This document shows positions 22,542 to 34,215 of a stretch of DNA of 64,000 nt, in pieces. The DNA comes from Isoperla grammatica (taxonomy: Eukaryota > Arthropoda > Insecta > Plecoptera > Perlodidae). The notes beneath the pieces were generated by a model. The model was not told where the DNA came from. It searched no databases and saw only the letters and a list, made by a program, of their open reading frames with translations. Where the stretch lies: NCBI GenBank assembly GCA_945910005.1, contig OX246747.1, positions 8,581,966 through 8,645,965 on the forward strand, written 5' to 3'. The translations under genes were made by a program, and so were the position numbers. Each line of letters begins with the position of its first letter. Position 1 is the stretch's first letter.

Positions 22542-24463
22542 ATGCCCTACTCGAGTGGTACAGAGGAGCTTATTACAAGATGACAGCATTCCTGAGCCGA
22601 TACATCGCGCTCGGCAATGGACTGTATGATGAGTTTCTGTACTGCAAGTTTGGCTGGTTGATGTTCTTTTACATCCAACTTTAAGATGTTCAATAAGAGG
22701 TCTTTGAAAGACTGAGACTGGGGCTCACTTTTGGCCGTATATTTTGCAATATAGTTAATGACTGCTTGTTTCGACAACACTGCCTGTATTTCAATATTTG
22801 CCCTCCATGATTGGATAATAAACTGGTTATACCTATCCAGAAGAGGATCATTCCTTTCGGTTTCTAACTGTAGATTACCCGCCTCGTTGTAGGACAAGTT
22901 TGTGGTAGGACACAGCCGGAAGGGGATCTTGAAGCGACAAGAAATAACTCCTGTTTTTTGTTTCTCCTTAAACAGTAATTTTCTGTGCATTTCGTGTGGC
23001 GCTGAACTTTATTTAATATCTCAATCAAGTCCTTGTCGAGGTCGATCACATCACTGTTCCGCTTATTACACGGATGAACAATAGCAGGTGGATAATTCAG
23101 ACTTGGATTGATCGTAGACACGAGAGAATGGAAGTATTCTGTAGCACATTGTGCGTCGTCAGTATTATTTAAAGAAAGTTTTTCCACGTCTGGAGCTCCA
23201 TCTAACCACAACAAACCGTGTATATGGCTACTACCACGATGTTGCCACTCATAACGATACCAGTAGTCCCTAACATTGAACTTTGGTTCAAGTATATACT
23301 TGATATAGAATCCAGCTCTTTCCTGGAAGAACCAAGCAACTATAAGTGGATTATCACAAAGTAGTCAGGACCTCAAACGAGATGCAGACGCTGGCAACAT
23401 CGTTTCAAAGTTGAGACCGGGAGCAAGAATGTCGTACAATTCGGGCCAGTGAAGATCTGCTGCACTTAAAGTTATAAAAAACAGTTGAGCAACCGAGAAA
23501 TTTGACCATGTCTCTTAGTTCAGATGACCTCTTGAACCAATAGCTTTTGGTAATTTTGAGAGAGGATGAAAAGAACATTATCTTATTTGCTAAATTTGGA
23601 TTGGTTTCGACTTTCGAGCATGCTTTTCAATTGTGCAGATGTTTTCCCATCCAAGTCTACTTTTTTTATGAGGATATTCCCTTGGCTGATTGCATTCCAA
23701 CGCAAAACCGAGTTAAGGGCAAAGAAACGAAATCGGCTATCTTTTGAAACACGTCCATCACCGAATCTCATTAAATATTGGAAATATTGAACTGCTTTAA
23801 TTGGGCGTAGCCTGGACGAGTCTCGTAAATCACAGTTACCAGTGGGAAACAGAGTAGGGAAAGCCTGAACTATGTAACCTTCTGTGGTAAACTCATTTAT
23901 TGGGCCTTCACCCATATTGGGCCATGGCACTGGTTCTGTTCGAAGGGCGTTCGCAATTCGTTCTTGCTCGTTGAGCGGCAACAGTTGAGGTACACAGTTG
24001 TACTCAACATTACTGTCTTCAGCTGAAACTTGCAACGTGCCGCCTTCTTCCCCGTCCATTTGCATGTACTTGAGAACCCCGTACACATTACCATTCTTTG
24101 GCAATTTGGAGAGAGCATCATCATTAATTGAAATATCACCGTAATACCTGTCGTTTGCCTTGAGCCACAACAGAGCATTACGTTAACGTGTGGAACAAAC
24201 ATTGAAATCGGCAATGTTGTCGTCAGTAGAAGAAATACGATGAACAACAATGACTGAAGTCAAAGTGTCAAGAGAATTGGGTGAATGTTTGGCAAAGGAG
24301 CCGACGTCTTGGGGGAAATTTATGACGTTTCCACTGTAGGCGAATTGGTGACCTCGTACTTGGTAAACAGAAACAACGGGATGTATACGGGCAATTAGTA
24401 ACGACTCGATCATTGACAGAGAAGAAAGCTGATGGGGAACAACTCCAGTGTACATATTGTTAG

Positions 24464-24772
24464 AGTGGTGGGCAGGTTTGCGTGCTTTGATGATTCCTGG
24501 AGCTATGCCGGCGGAAGCGTATGCTTCTGGTAGGGCCACCCTAGCCGGGGTCGAACTAACCTAACTGGTCGAGGAGGAGAAGTCAGACGAAGTGCAGTCC
24601 ACACCCCAATCCCTTTTCCTCACCTTTCCCCTTTTTTCATGCGCCCTCCTACTTGCCCCTTTCCTCCAAAGAGCACCCAATTTCATCTTCATTATCACCC
24701 ACTCATCGGTTTGATAAGCCAAGTTGCAAAAATATAAGACGTTAAGCCCAAATATCCATCAATCAATCAATC
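24464..24772 (+). mobile_element. AATC element, head A (5' trimmed) + body 2, inside Helitron ORF
   Basis: A perfect 12-bp TSD ACATATTGTTAG is at 24452-24463 and 24773-24784. Removing the insert rejoins two parts of the Helitron protein in frame on the other strand. A small extra sequence (GTCGAACTAACCTAACT) interrupts head A. Confidence 0.93.
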
Positions 24773-25035
24773 ACATATTGTTAGCGGCCGTGAAAAGGCC
24801 AGGTGACCGCTTGCATGCACTGCAGACTCCAGAAACTATCTTCAAACCGGGAAATCTCACTTGACACTCGCTACACGATGCCCATTGCAACTTCTCTATA
24901 AATTCTTCCAACTTAAGTTTTAGTGATGCATCAGTAAAACCTGACCTGGCTTTCTGTCGTGATACTGCGTCACGTTTCTTCCGTGTAGTTGTGTTTGCCA
25001 GAGATTCTACCTGGCGCGACAACTCCATTCGCCTT

Positions 25036-25655
25036 TTATTTGTGGCTTTCCTCGCAGCTGCCTCTACCCGAGTTTCTTTTTGCCGTATTAACTTTATTCG
25101 CCCCTGATTTGTGGCTTTCCTCGCAGCTGCCTCTACCCGAGTTTCTTTTTGCCGTATTAACTTTATTCGCCCCTGATCTGGGGCTTTCCTCGCAGCTGCC
25201 TCTACCCGAGTTTCTTTTTGCCGTATTAGCTTTATTCGCCCCTGATCTGGGGCTTTCTTCGCAGCTGCCTCTACCCGAGTTTCTTTTTGCCGTATTAGCT
25301 TTATTCGCCCCTGATCTGGGGCTTTCTTCGCAGCTGCCTCTACCCGAGTTTCTTTTTGCCGTATTAACTTTATTCGCCCCTGATCTGGGGCTTTCCTCGC
25401 AGCTGCCTCTACCCGAGTTTCTTTTTGCCGTATTAACTTTATTCGCCCCTGATCTGGCGCTTTCCTCGCAGCTGCCTCTACCCGAGTTTCTTTTTGCCGT
25501 ATTAGCTTTATTCGCCCCTGATCTGGGGCTTTCTTCGCAGCTGCCTCTACCCGAGTTTCTTTTTGCCGTATTAACTTTATTCGCCCCTGATCTGGGGCTT
25601 TCCTCGCAGCTGCCTCTACCCGAGTTTCTTTTTGCCGTATTAACTTTATTCGGTT
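25036..25655 (-). repeat. 69-bp (23-codon) repeat in the Helitron N-terminus
   Basis: Nine units encode RIKLIRQKETRVEAAARKAP + DQG, with K/R and A/T variants. The period is exactly 23 codons, so copy-number change does not break the reading frame. The repeats are basic and probably helical. Confidence 0.9.
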
Positions 25656-26733
25656 CACAAGTTAAACGTAGATGGCAGGCATGTCGTTTCAATATGGCAG
25701 CCTTCCCGAGGATAGATTCTGCAGACGGCATGGCGTTATACCTGAAATTTGACGAAATGTTTCGATATTTACAATGTAATGAAGGTTCCAGAAACTTAAG
25801 TGAAGGCGAAAATGTGTTAAATGGAGGTTTGGTAATAGCTTGTGGGTGTACGCAGCGTCTAGAATCCGAAATTCGAGTGTTAGGGCTTGTGCTTCAAACG
25901 AGTGCTCTTACAAAGGAACCTCATCAAGTAACCGGTCATCTCACGGTGAAGGAAAATAAATTGATCATCGTCGAGTTCTCGTGTAGGCCTACCTGCAAGG
26001 CTGGACTTTCAAGCAAATGTAAACACATTTCTGCAGTGTTATGGTTCCTCAACAGGTAAGACTATCTTGGCAAAGACTTTGCACTAGCCTAGGCCTAGGG
26101 TTAGGCGTAGGCCCAGGCTAGCCTAGCCTAGGGCTCAGGCCCATAGAGAAGGTCCTAGCTTGGAACTTTGGTCTGCACCAAGCCACCCAAGCCAATGGGC
26201 CTAGTAAATAACAGTAACAGTAACTTTACTTTGTAATCTTTATTTTTCAGAACTGACATTGAACATGTTGAAGATCTGTCAGTGACAGATACCAAGTGCT
26301 TGTGGGCACAGAAAAAGACGCCAAGCCTTTCTGCATATGCTCCTGTCCCTTTAATGCAGTTCTGCCATGTTAAGAATAGTGTTATTCTACCAACACTTTC
26401 AGAAGAGTTTTATAAAAGAGCCAGGCACCTCGCACAAGATGTGGCTCCAGATTCATCGTATTCAAAGCACAGGTGAGATTGTAATCATAATTTATTTACT
26501 TGAGGCCTACATTTGTAGGCCTAGGCCTAGCCATCCATAGTGCTGAGTAGCCTTGCCTATTTTGTCATTCTTGTTGTAGGCCTATAGGCCTAAACGACAC
26601 TTCCTATGCAGAAACCTGACTTAAAATACAACTTCCTAAGTGAACTGGACCTTACAATTCTGATCATAAAGATTTAAGGTTGCTAGGCCTACATTAGGGA
26701 TGGCCCAGCTGGGCAATGATATCAAATTAATTT

Positions 26734-26890
26734 GGTACGTTTACAGCTACGCGTTGCGAACGAAGCAAGGGTGCGAGCTCCAATCAGCGGCCGAGTTTTA
26801 TGCAAAGAAGTTAATAGTTTCACGCAAACTCGGCCGCTGATTGGAGCTCGCGCCCTCGCTTCGCTCGCAACGCGTAGCTGTAAACGTACC
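26734..26890. repeat. Foldback (MITE-like) hairpin, about 66-bp arms
   Basis: GGTACGTTTACAGCTACGCG at the left is the exact reverse complement of the right end, and the arms continue to CGGCCGAGTTT / AAACTCGGCCG around a short loop. It lies in intron 2 of the SWIM-YqaJ gene. No unambiguous target duplication was seen. Confidence 0.8.
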
Positions 26891-27997
26891 ATATTTCGTG
26901 TGTATTGTTTCTTCCAACATTCCCATGGTAGATTTTTCATAATTGCATTAATTCGCCAAGCGACGAGTTCACAGCCCGTGCTAATTGTCAGCGCGGCAGA
27001 ATTACTTGTGCGGCATAGGCCTACAGGGTTGCATATATAGCCAGGGATGAATCTCCCGTAGTGCATGTGGACAAAACTATTTTGAACATGAACCGTATTG
27101 ATTTATTTCAATAGATTCGATATCCTACTACAATTTAATGTTGATCATAATCGAAATATTTCCTATATTGAACATCGATTGATGAAATCGATTCTTCTGC
27201 CCATCCCCAGTTTACATAGCCCAAAGCAAGTGGCCTACACAAATTAAATTTTCTTTCCAGACGGGGTAGAGTATCTGTCCAAAACCAGGATATGTCTTCA
27301 TTTGACACTGCTGCAGGACCGTCCACAAGCAGTGACGCCATCAACATCGCGGTTTCTGCAGGCAGCAGTGTAGGCCTACCAAACACCACCATCGACCCAG
27401 AAAAAGAAGATGAGCTTTTCAACCATGCACTTATATTGTTTAACTCTGGAACATGTTCAGAGCTGGAACAGTTACCAGAACTGTACGTGTCAACGCTACG
27501 ACCTTGCTGCAAGATAGCATACAAGACAAACTAGAAGCAATCAACCCCTGTGTAGCCACTGCAACAACAAGGCGCTTGTGGGAAGAGTCCCGTGGTAGTC
27601 GTTGCTACGAAGTGTATACCGCAGGACAAAGGAAAGAAGTGGACTGGTCATCCAAAGCCATCAAGTATTTCTGGCCCAAACAATTTAGTACCAATGCTAC
27701 AAGGCATGGCATATTAAATAGCCACTTGCCAGACAAATGTACAAAACACACTTTGATGTTAGCATAGCAGAATTTGGCTTAGTTGTCAATCCCCTCCACC
27801 CATGGCTAGGCTACTCCCCAGACGGTGTTGTTTTTGAAGGCGATAAACCTTCAAAGTTAATGGAAATTAAGTATCCAGTAGATGGGCAGGAAATGGGTGC
27901 TGAGGTGCTGATTCACCAATGTTCTTTTTTTAAACTGAGCAGGGGGAAGTTTCCTTAAAAGAAAAGCATAAATATTATGGGCAGGTTCAATTAGGCA

Positions 27998-28369
27998 CAC
28001 TGCACGTCTGGGCCCGGGGAAGAATAGGCCCAGAGTGACTGCTAGTCGTAAGAGGCGACAAAAGGAGACCCGTCTCGGCCCGGGGTAGAATAGGCCCAGA
28101 GTGACTCTGCTAGTCGTAAGAGGCGACAAAAGGAGACCCTGCCCCTCCCCCCCCACTGTCCCACTGAAGAATTCTCCTCCCACTAGGCCCTGCCCTTCCT
28201 TGCTGGACTCCCGTATGACGACCCACGCGACGTACAATGGACCTGATTCGGATGTGGCTTTATTCTTCATCATCATCTTTCTCATCTTCATTATCACCCG
28301 CTCATCGTCTCGATTGGCCATAGTTGCGAAAATATGAGACGTTAAGCCCCATTAATCAATCAATCAATC
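27998..28369 (+). mobile_element. AATC element with duplicated head B + body 1
   Basis: The TSD TCAATTAGGCA lies at 27987-27997 and 28370-28380. Two head-B units are followed by body 1 and AATCAATCAATC. It interrupts the YqaJ-like exon; excision in silico rejoins the frame. Confidence 0.93.
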
Positions 28370-28539
28370 TCAATTAGGCATGGCACTGCTTAATCTTCCA
28401 ACATGTGACCTGGTTATATACTGCCCATTTGATGAAAGCTTGGCTGTGGTGCCTGTTCAGTATAATCCGGTGTTTACTATCAAAATGCTAGCCAAATTGA
28501 AGAAGGATTTTTTTGAAAACATGTTACATCAGGTATGCA

Positions 28540-29889
28540 TCAAAGAAAGAGAAAAGGTATTAAACACAAGAAAGGGTTGTGCAAATCACAAGTACTTAAA
28601 AAAAATTACAATTATTTTATTTTTATTTATTTACATATTAATTTATATAGGCCTAGAGGCTAGAACCTACTGTTGTTTCTTATTTATTTATTTATTTTAT
28701 TTATTGTTTACATATTTTATTCATTGTTTAGGCCTGTATATTTTATTTATTGTTTATATTTTTTATCATTATTATTTATTGTTTATTTCTTTATTTTTTT
28801 AATTTAAAGAGAAATGGTAAAATGTTATGCTAAAGCATGCACCGCTTCACTTTTTTGTTCTCATTCCTTATTGTTATTTTTTTGTTTTTTTTATTTTTAT
28901 TTTGTTTATTTTATATTTAAAATGAAAAGGTATGACAAATAATACTTCAAACTGCTAACAAGCCTAGGACTATTGGTGTACTAATTACTTCATAACATAC
29001 ATTATATTCATACGTGTATCGTAAAAGGTTTGTTTGAGGGAAACATATGTTTGCACAACCCCACTTTGCCCTATGTAGCTTGCTCATAATGCAAATCAAA
29101 TAGCCTGCTCTAATACTTTTGAAGGTTAATGAAACATGTGCTACTGTATTGGGTCTACACAGTATGCACAATGTAGGCCTATTCCACTGCAATACTAAAT
29201 AATGTAAAATAGGCTTGATTGTATTTAATGTAGTGATGTGAGTGTAGTGTGAGGATAAATAGATGTCTGGTATCTACAGTCAAATAGCATTAAAACAAAA
29301 GTAGCAACAATGTGAATGTATATTGCTAATATTTTCATCCCAACGATGTTTTAACGTGTCCCATAATGCCAAAACATAACTGATAATTTTTCAATTCTTT
29401 GGATTTGTTTAATGTCATTCAACTGCTTAATAATCACTTACTAGGAATATAATATGTACAATCAGATTTTATTTATATTCTTCCTAAAATGATGTGTACA
29501 AAATATTTTTGCTAGGCCTATATACCTGAAGCCTGAACAGAAATTACATAATTATGGTGAACATTAAGCTTAACTTAAAAACTATATGGTTCTATACATA
29601 GGACATGTATAGAGTATAGACCTAATCTAGAGAACAAAACTAGAAATACATAATTTTGAAATTAGGGGTATGCAATCAACATCTGTACATGTCCGATTGG
29701 AATCCAATAAAAATCAATATTAAAAAATGTTGAAACTTTCCAAAATTCCGAATATGGATGCACAACATATGGATGGGCCTTTGTTTGGGCGACATCATGA
29801 CAGCGTTGTCATTAACTGGACTGGACGGAGGTAGTAGAATTTTAGATAATAATCGAGTTCGAACACTCATCTTCCACTCAAATTCTCTA
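28540..29889. other. AT-rich, gene-free stretch
   Basis: Low-complexity TTTATTTATT runs at 28610-28920, then AT-rich sequence without coding or repeat signal I can support. Confidence 0.5.
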
Positions 29890-30237
29890 GGCTCTACCTA
29901 AAACTTGTCGTCACTTAAAATAGGTGATGATAAATTGGTAATTGCACATAACACAATCACAATGTCATCGGCTAAGTGCAACAATTTCCACGGTATGGTT
30001 TCACTTGCAATTTTGTCACACTTAACTCGTTGGATTGCTCGTTCCACATGCACTCGCGCTTTTGCGATGTCGGATGTTATGAGCGCTTCCTCCTTAGAAA
30101 ATTGACACTTCTTTCTTAAAAAGGGGGGATGAATGAGCCCGATGTTCCTTTCTTCACATTCCTTCTTAATAAGGAAACCCTTGTCCACCATAACATCGTC
30201 TATGTATGGTTCAATGTTATCTAACAAATCACTCTGA

Positions 30238-30478
30238 TGCAATGGGACACCCCCCACTCCCAGGGTAAAACCTCCCCTCCAGCGGGGTAGGTTGGTGGTG
30301 GGTGTTGTGGAAGACCAGCGGCAGTTGCAGTGGGACCGGCCTACGGCCCACTTGTACGGTTAATAATAAATAAACTATACAATTTGAACTGTTCGTGTTC
30401 GTTGTTGGTGACCAGTTCCCAGTCCCGCGAGCTTGCTATCCTGAACTGTTTGTGTGACTAGGTTCTCGGTACATTACA
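30238..30478 (+). repeat. Left LTR, direct orientation
   Basis: Begins TGCAATGGGACACC and ends GGTACATTACA, the usual TG...CA ends. Against the right copy I count two differences, C/T in GGAAGA(C/T)CAG and the terminal inner base. Confidence 0.9.
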
Positions 30479-30480
30479 TC

Positions 30481-30494
30481 TGGCGCCCAACGAG
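30481..30494 (+). other. Primer-binding site, tRNA-Lys type
   Basis: TGGCGCCCAACGAG starts two bases after the left LTR. TGGCGCCCAACG is the sequence complementary to the 3' end of the Lys tRNA used by many retroelements, so this marks the minus-strand priming site. Confidence 0.8.
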
Positions 30495-30833
30495 AAAAAA
30501 AAAACAGTCTTGAGTCCTTACGGTGTCTCCCGTCGTATCGTGTACCGTGTTTCGTATTCGTTCGCGTTTGTATCGTGTAAAACTGTGTTTGTTTCATGTA
30601 AAACTGTGGTTGTACCGTGTGAAACTGTGCCTGTATCGTGTAAAACTGTGTTTGTATCGTATTCGTCTGTGTTTGTATCGTGTAAAACTGTGTTTGTATC
30701 GTGTAAAACTGTGCCTGTATCGTGGAAAACTGTGTTTGTTCGTGGAAAACTGTGTTTGTATCGTGTATGCGTATAACCAAAAACATTATCGCGCTTCGTG
30801 TAGTTTTGTGTGCGCGAGTGAGTTTGGACGTAT

Positions 30834-31601
30834 ATGGTAGTGACGCGCTCTGGTCGCGATACGGTCTGCGCCAACATGACCACTAATGAGGACATAGTCG
30901 AACTTCTCCAGGGCTTACGAGCCGACTTGAAGGAGAAGTGCGACGGATTGACGACGTCTGTGGCAACTATCCAGACGTCAGTCGGATCACTGGAGGAGAG
31001 GGTGCGCGCGTTAGAAGTTCGGACGCCACCAGAATTGGCGGGAAACACAGTTCCCGCGTCACCCACCGAATCCATGGCTGAACGCGCAACTGCCTGGGGG
31101 GCCGACTTCCGACCTCAATCGCAGTTGCCAACATTTGACGGCTACGGGGGTCGAACACACCCGGTAGTCTTTATTACCGAACTCGAGTCGTACTCGGCGA
31201 TGGCACGAGTCCCTCCCAACTATCAAGTTTATATGGCCACAAACCAGCTCCGCGGGCCCGCAAAACGATGGGGGGAAGTCTTCTCCGACAGGTTCAAGTC
31301 ATTTGAAGACTTCAAACGCTCATTCCTCAACGAATTCTGGGGGGCGGCGCAACAGCGCTCGGTGCGGTATGAAATATACCATGGGAAGTGCCCACCCGCT
31401 TTCGAATCGCAAATGGCAGAGTATTTCTTACTCGTTCTGTCAAAGGCGCGCCATTTGCGACCGGCCCTAACGGATGACGACATCATGGACGCCGTGGCTG
31501 ACCATTTTCGCCCGGAGGTCACAGCCACACTTTTAGCCGCCCGGTCAACGACAGTCGATGACACGTTGAGCCTACTTCGTCGTAATGTACCGAGAACCTA
31601 G
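30834..31601 (+). CDS. Gag polyprotein fragment (Gypsy-type)
   Basis: A 255-codon ORF starting MVVTRSGRD. Residues about 25-65 form a likely coiled coil; residues about 95-240 match the retrotransposon gag core (LPTFDGYGGRTHPVVFITEL, NQLRGPAKRWGEVF, FKRSFLNEFWG). No zinc knuckle is present because the ORF is cut at 31581 by the inverted LTR; the last residues VPRT are read from LTR sequence. The leader before it (30500-30830) contains about ten copies of a GTGTAAAACTGTGTTTGTATC-like repeat. The ORF is otherwise undamaged, agreeing with a young insertion. Confidence 0.85.
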   Translation: MVVTRSGRDTVCANMTTNEDIVELLQGLRADLKEKCDGLTTSVATIQTSVGSLEERVRALEVRTPPELAGNTVPASPTESMAERATAWGADFRPQSQLPTFDGYGGRTHPVVFITELESYSAMARVPPNYQVYMATNQLRGPAKRWGEVFSDRFKSFEDFKRSFLNEFWGAAQQRSVRYEIYHGKCPPAFESQMAEYFLLVLSKARHLRPALTDDDIMDAVADHFRPEVTATLLAARSTTVDDTLSLLRRNVPRT

Positions 31602-31821
31602 TCACACAAACAGTTCAGGATAGCAAGCTCGCGGGACTGGGAACTGGTCACCAACAACGAACACGAACAGTTCAAATTGTATAGTTTATTTATTATTAAC
31701 CGTACAAGTGGGCCGTAGGCCGGTCCCACTGCAACTGCCGCTGATCTTCCACAACACCCACCACCAACCTACCCCGCTGGAGGGGAGGTTTTACCCTGGG
31801 AGTGGGGGGTGTCCCATTGCA
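31581..31821 (-). repeat. Right LTR, inverted orientation
   Basis: Reverse complement of 30238-30478, full length, joined directly to the gag coding region. Both outer ends of the element are therefore the U3 end of the LTR. Confidence 0.9.
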
Positions 31822-32829
31822 CTGATTACAAATTACTTTATCAGATGCTCGGCCACCATACCCTTGACTTAAAAAACTGATTAAACCAGCAGGGGTAACA
31901 CCTAATAAATACTTAATGGTGTGGTTCCTTTATAGTGTGAATATGACATGATACGGCATTTTGCACATTATGGGCGGAACGTCTTTATCTCGGTACAATC
32001 TAAAACTACTCTGACCTTTCTATACTTAGAAAAACATTTTGGAAGATTTTCCATGATTTCAAATTTGGTTGGCCAATAGATGAACGTTTTCAAAATAAGT
32101 GACAAAATCCCTAGGGTCTGTGCAAAAATATTGCTGCATGTGGTAGGTGTTCCCCCAAAAAGGATTGACAGTAGTGCAAAACTCCAATTTAGTTTTAGCT
32201 TAACAAATGTGAGCATAACTTTTTTCGAATTTGACATAGACTGCCTGTTATTTGGCGGACAATCGGAACTTAACAAACTAATGATCATTTTCAAAACTTC
32301 AAATGATGGAATGCCTGTTACAATACGTAGCTTCCTTTTTGTGTTAACAATTGTGTCGAACGTTTTTTCAAAATCACCTGTGGTGACCTGACATCCAAAG
32401 TCCCGTGTTTCGAATCGAGTTCCCGTCTGAACACCTATGTCGATACTGGTAGGCCTAGTTGGAGTTGTGTTACAATCTCCAGTGGTACCCCCTTTGGCCA
32501 ACAGAAGTAATGACTCTGCAGCAATTGTTGTCACGGGGTCAGTTTCTGCACTAGTGGACCCAGAGCCCTCATCCTGAAACAAAATGATCAATATAGTATG
32601 AGTTATTATAAGATATGATTGAAAATTGCTGCTTTGAACATTGTGATCGAGGGTTGGTTTAGGTATATCAAAATGAGTGAATATTTGAGCAAACCAAATC
32701 TCCATGTAGTAACATCGCAGTGTACTGTTCCGAGAGCTCGAGAACAAATTTGCGAGAAGACAGTTCGAGGAACTGTGAGGGCTTGAAAAGAAAGAGAACC
32801 ACAAATATTGTGGGAATATTTTGAGAGAT

Positions 32830-33690
32830 TCAATTAATAACTATTTAAAATAGTAGTAGCTGAGGCAGCTGGGGATACATTTGGGGATGAGATTGTAAGG
32901 CTGCTCCCCTCTACCTGATAAAAATTCAAGAAGAAGGCCTATGGGATCCAGATTTTCTCAATGTAAAGTGATGATGTGAAAATATAATAATGTGTATGGT
33001 GATGTAAATGTATGTACCATGTTTAAATAGCGCTTTGACGCTAACAAAAGTCCACTATTGTTATTATCATTATTGTAGAATGGTGTTTTATTGTTAATTT
33101 AATGCGTTTGTGGGCTTACTAACATTTTGTGTATGAGTAGAATGTGTATGAGGAGTATTACACTCCATTACACATAAATATTCTCACCAAGACTAGGCCT
33201 ACAACCTTTCTACAAGTACAGTAGGCTACTCATGCCACATGTACCGATTACGCTACCCAGGCCAGGCCTAGAATATGTCACTGGCATAGTTCTACCTGTA
33301 GATCAGCGTTTTGCACTAGTGTCTGGAAATAAATGCACCAGTAAAAAATAGGTTACAGATCCCTAAGGCATAGGCCAGTATTATTATTTTTCTCTTTATG
33401 AATAAAACTGATCTTAATATTTATTATGGCTAGGCCTAGGCCTAGCCTATTAATTTTTCTCATGGCACAAAACCTTAGGCCTCCTAGGGCCTAGGCCTAG
33501 GAGGCATGTGTGCCTAGCAATCCAATGTCAAGGCCAAGAACCAGCCCTTTGTATTCAGCTTCTGCTTTTGGCTTTACAGTCAAACAATAGCCTAGGCCCA
33601 GCTGTAGACTGTTGTGTGTTATCTACACAATGTACAGTTATAGACTAACCTGCATAACGATAATCCGCTCGAGAAAAATGGTTTGAACAA
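32830..33690. other. Intron-like region of the THAP-DDE gene
   Basis: AT-rich with several AGGCCTAGGCC runs near 33430-33500; no coding signal. Confidence 0.5.
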
Positions 33691-33827
33691 ACAACCTTTG
33701 CATCTGTGACCTTCTTCCCAATGCGCAATGCCTAGATCCACGCCTTCTTTCTGTTAACTTTTTCATCGTCACCGAACGCGTTTTCAATAAAAACATACTG
33801 TCCATCTTTAGGAAAACAATGAAAGCT

Positions 33828-34215
33828 CCTGCCCAGGGACTGCCACCTTATCGTGGTGGGCAGGTTTGCGTGCTTTGTTGATCCCGAGAGCTATGCCGGC
33901 GGAAGCGTATGCTTCTGGTAGGGCCACCCAGGCCGGACTGGTCGAGGAGGAGAAGTCGGACGAAGTGCAGTCCACACCCCAATCCCCTTTCCCCCCACTG
34001 TCCCATTGAATATTTCTCCTCCCACTTGGCCCTGCCCTCCCTTGCTGGACTCCCGTATGACGACTCACGCGACGTACAATGGATCTGATTCGGATGTGGC
34101 TTTATTCTTCATTATCATCTTTCTCATCTTCATTATCACCCGCTCATCGTCTCGATTAGCCATCGTTGCATAAATATGAGACGTTAAGCCCCATTAATCA
34201 AATCATCAAATCATC
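33828..34215 (+). mobile_element. AATC element, head A + body 1, inside the THAP exon
   Basis: The 13-bp TSD AACAATGAAAGCT is at 33815-33827 and 34216-34228. Starts CCTGCCCAGGG; the tail is AATCAAATCATCAAATCATC. It splits the first THAP exon after SFHC. Confidence 0.94.

Larger units (their letters stand above)
22547..25655 (-). pseudogene. Helitron Rep protein, decayed, helicase part missing
   Basis: On the minus strand: tandem RIKLIRQKETRVEAAARKAP repeats (25655-25036), a C4-type finger (CSECQVRF...GVCSACKRS, about 24860), the DUF6570-like block LLIARIHPVVSVYQVRG (about 24400), the Helitron-like N domain with NEFTTEGYIVQAFPTLFPTG (about 23880), the HUH motif QHRGSSHIHGLLWL (HIH at 23218-23226), CNKRNSDVID...QRHTKCTENYCLR, and the two-tyrosine motif INYIAKYTAK (about 22750). 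These residues cleave and join single strands in rolling-circle transposition. The frame is broken near 24180, 23540-23250 and 22990-22870, and an AATC element splits NNM from YTGVV. Sequence stops at the 42-bp minisatellite, so the helicase half is absent. No ATG starts the repeat-bearing ORF. Confidence 0.88.
25694..28530 (+). pseudogene. SWIM zinc finger + YqaJ-type nuclease gene, inactivated
   Basis: Exon 1 (25694-26055) starts at ATG (MAAFPRIDSADGMALYLK) and carries a SWIM-like finger (CKAGLSSKCKHISAV). Donor AACAG|GTAAG and acceptor TTTTTCAG|AACTG join exon 2 (26251-26472); CACAG|GTGAG and TTTCCAG|ACGGG join exon 3 (27261 on), in phase both times. The later part has PWLGYSPDG and LMEIKYP, the acidic and ExK residues of YqaJ/PD-(D/E)XK nucleases, then EKHKYYGQVQLG. 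Frameshifts lie near 27470, 27720 and in a T-run near 27935, and an AATC element splits QLG from MALLNLPTCDLV. Such SWIM-YqaJ proteins are common, mostly uncharacterised, in invertebrates. Confidence 0.75.
30238..31821 (+). mobile_element. Gypsy-type element with inverted LTRs and only gag inside
   Basis: A 241-bp LTR in direct orientation (30238-30478) is followed by a primer-binding site, a repetitive leader and gag, then the same 241-bp LTR in inverted orientation (31581-31821). The 4-bp TSD CTGA flanks the whole unit (30234-30237, 31822-31825). Removing the unit and one TSD copy restores the host transposase reading VICNQ-SDLLDN. There is no protease, reverse transcriptase or integrase inside, so it depended on proteins made elsewhere. 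Confidence 0.9.

Noticed and set aside
22547..25655. A working host DNA-repair gene
   Set aside because: The HUH, two-tyrosine and DUF6570-like motifs identify a Helitron Rep, and frames are broken.
30518..31075. Minus-strand 185-codon ORF opposite gag
   Set aside because: It is the shadow of the leader repeats and gag; the plus-strand gag has a recognisable core.
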